Part shown: positions 51,088-51,666 of the stretch, one piece after another
Layout of the letters: the number at the start of each line of letters is the position of its first letter
Numbering within the stretch: the stretch's first letter is position 1
Assembly: GCA_900766645.1 (NCBI GenBank)
Contig: CAAFWD010000233.1
Coordinates: 1-51,666, forward strand
DNA from: an uncultured Cetobacterium sp.
Lineage (GTDB): Bacteria > Fusobacteriota > Fusobacteriia > Fusobacteriales > Fusobacteriaceae
Direction: 5' to 3'
Length of the DNA stretch: 51,666 nt
Position numbers and translations under genes: made by a program
The notes under the pieces: model-generated
Databases searched by the model: none
The model's input: the letters and a program-made list of their open reading frames with translations, nothing else
Told to the model about the DNA's origin: nothing

Positions 51088-51666
51088 ATGAAGTTTACAG
51101 GGACAATGAAAAATATAGATGGAGAACTATATATTGGAGAAATTTCAGTGAAGGAGTTAAAAAATAAATATGGAACACCTTTATATATTTATGATCTTGA
51201 ATTTATTGAAAAAAGAATAGAAACTATAAAAAATAATTTCAAAAGTGATATGTTTAATACAAAAATTGTGTATGCCTCAAAAGCATACTTATCTCAAGGG
51301 ATTTGCCAAGTTATGGAAAAATTTAATATACATATGGATGCAGTATCTTTAGGAGAACTATTTATAATAAAATCTTCTGGATTTCCAATGGAAAGAGTAC
51401 ATATGCATGGAAATAATAAAACTTTAGAGGAGTTGCAAGCATGTTTTGAATATGAAGTTGGGAGTATAATAGTGGATTCTTTTGAAGAGGCTAAAAATAT
51501 TTCTAATTTGTGTGAGAAGTATAATAAAAATATAAAAATATACTTAAGATTAAATATAGGAATAGAAGCACATACACATGAATATATAAAAACATCAAAA
51601 CATACTTCAAAATTTGGAGTTTCTATATTTAATAATGAAGTAAAAAATATTTTGAATTTTATAAAA
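51088..51666 (+). CDS. lysA: Diaminopimelate decarboxylase, 5' part only
   Basis: 193 codons before the window end. The start MKFTGTMKNIDGELYIG is followed by YGTPLYIYDLEFIEKRI (about 28-44) and VYASKAYLS (PLP Lys about 62). Also seen are MDAVSLGELFIIKSSGF and MHGNNKTLEELQAC, then RLNIGIEAHTHEYIKTSKHTSKFG. These match PLP fold-type III LysA, which makes lysine from meso-diaminopimelate, over its whole N-terminal half. Typical length is about 420, so over half is cut off by the window. GGAGGGG precedes ATG. Confidence 0.93.
   Translation, partial: MKFTGTMKNIDGELYIGEISVKELKNKYGTPLYIYDLEFIEKRIETIKNNFKSDMFNTKIVYASKAYLSQGICQVMEKFNIHMDAVSLGELFIIKSSGFPMERVHMHGNNKTLEELQACFEYEVGSIIVDSFEEAKNISNLCEKYNKNIKIYLRLNIGIEAHTHEYIKTSKHTSKFGVSIFNNEVKNILNFIK

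Overview
The window is AT-rich DNA with a gene content typical of Fusobacteriota (Cetobacterium, Fusobacterium, Ilyobacter or Propionigenium type). The pointers are Na+-pumping oxaloacetate decarboxylase, citrate lyase, AspT/AspD, the long form of urocanase, and a Pel cluster organised as in Gram-positive bacteria. The genus is inferred. Bases 1-20 are Illumina adapter sequence, so the window starts at an assembly end. It stops inside lysA.

Region 1 (21-8019, minus strand) is a Pel exopolysaccharide operon: hydrolase, pelD, PelA-type deacetylase, pelE, pelF, pelG. The hydrolase looks like a circular permutation of the GH114/TM1410 family. pelG is fused in frame to a lipoprotein-like, Gly/Tyr/Asn/Asp-rich tail that runs off the contig.

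Region 2 (8259-16688) holds a ROK sugar kinase with a ROK regulator, two histidine-degradation genes (hutU, hutG), YjdM, an orphan peptide-binding lipoprotein and a GNAT acetyltransferase. Region 3 (16741-20061) is aspD-aspT, which converts aspartate to alanine plus CO2 and exchanges the two across the membrane.

Region 4 (20237-24300) is a replication and partition module: a ParB-position protein, ParA, a RepA-type initiator, seven direct iterons plus one inverted copy in the rep leader, and an AT-rich stretch. This suggests a plasmid, megaplasmid or chromid. A 24-bp identical GC-rich palindrome occurs inside the partition gene and again about 8 kb away, flanking the origin, and is a candidate centromere. 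A PLD-DEAD helicase-DUF3427 protein follows the origin.

Region 5 (27205-36301) holds a lytic transglycosylase, an iron-sulfur flavoprotein, a malX-malY/patB-PRD regulator operon, an AGCS alanine symporter and an amidohydrolase. Region 6 (36336-46074) is a citrate fermentation unit. It has a GntR regulator, bioA, and one operon, oadA-oadG-BCCP-oadB-citD-citE-citF-citS, behind a strong promoter with a 16-bp palindromic operator. Citrate would enter by CitS, be cleaved to acetate and oxaloacetate, and be decarboxylated with Na+ export. BioA would help supply biotin for the pump. Region 7 (46158-51666) has a ferric-iron ABC transporter, a dicarboxylate/amino-acid symporter and the start of lysA. 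No rRNA, tRNA, CRISPR or transposase gene was seen.
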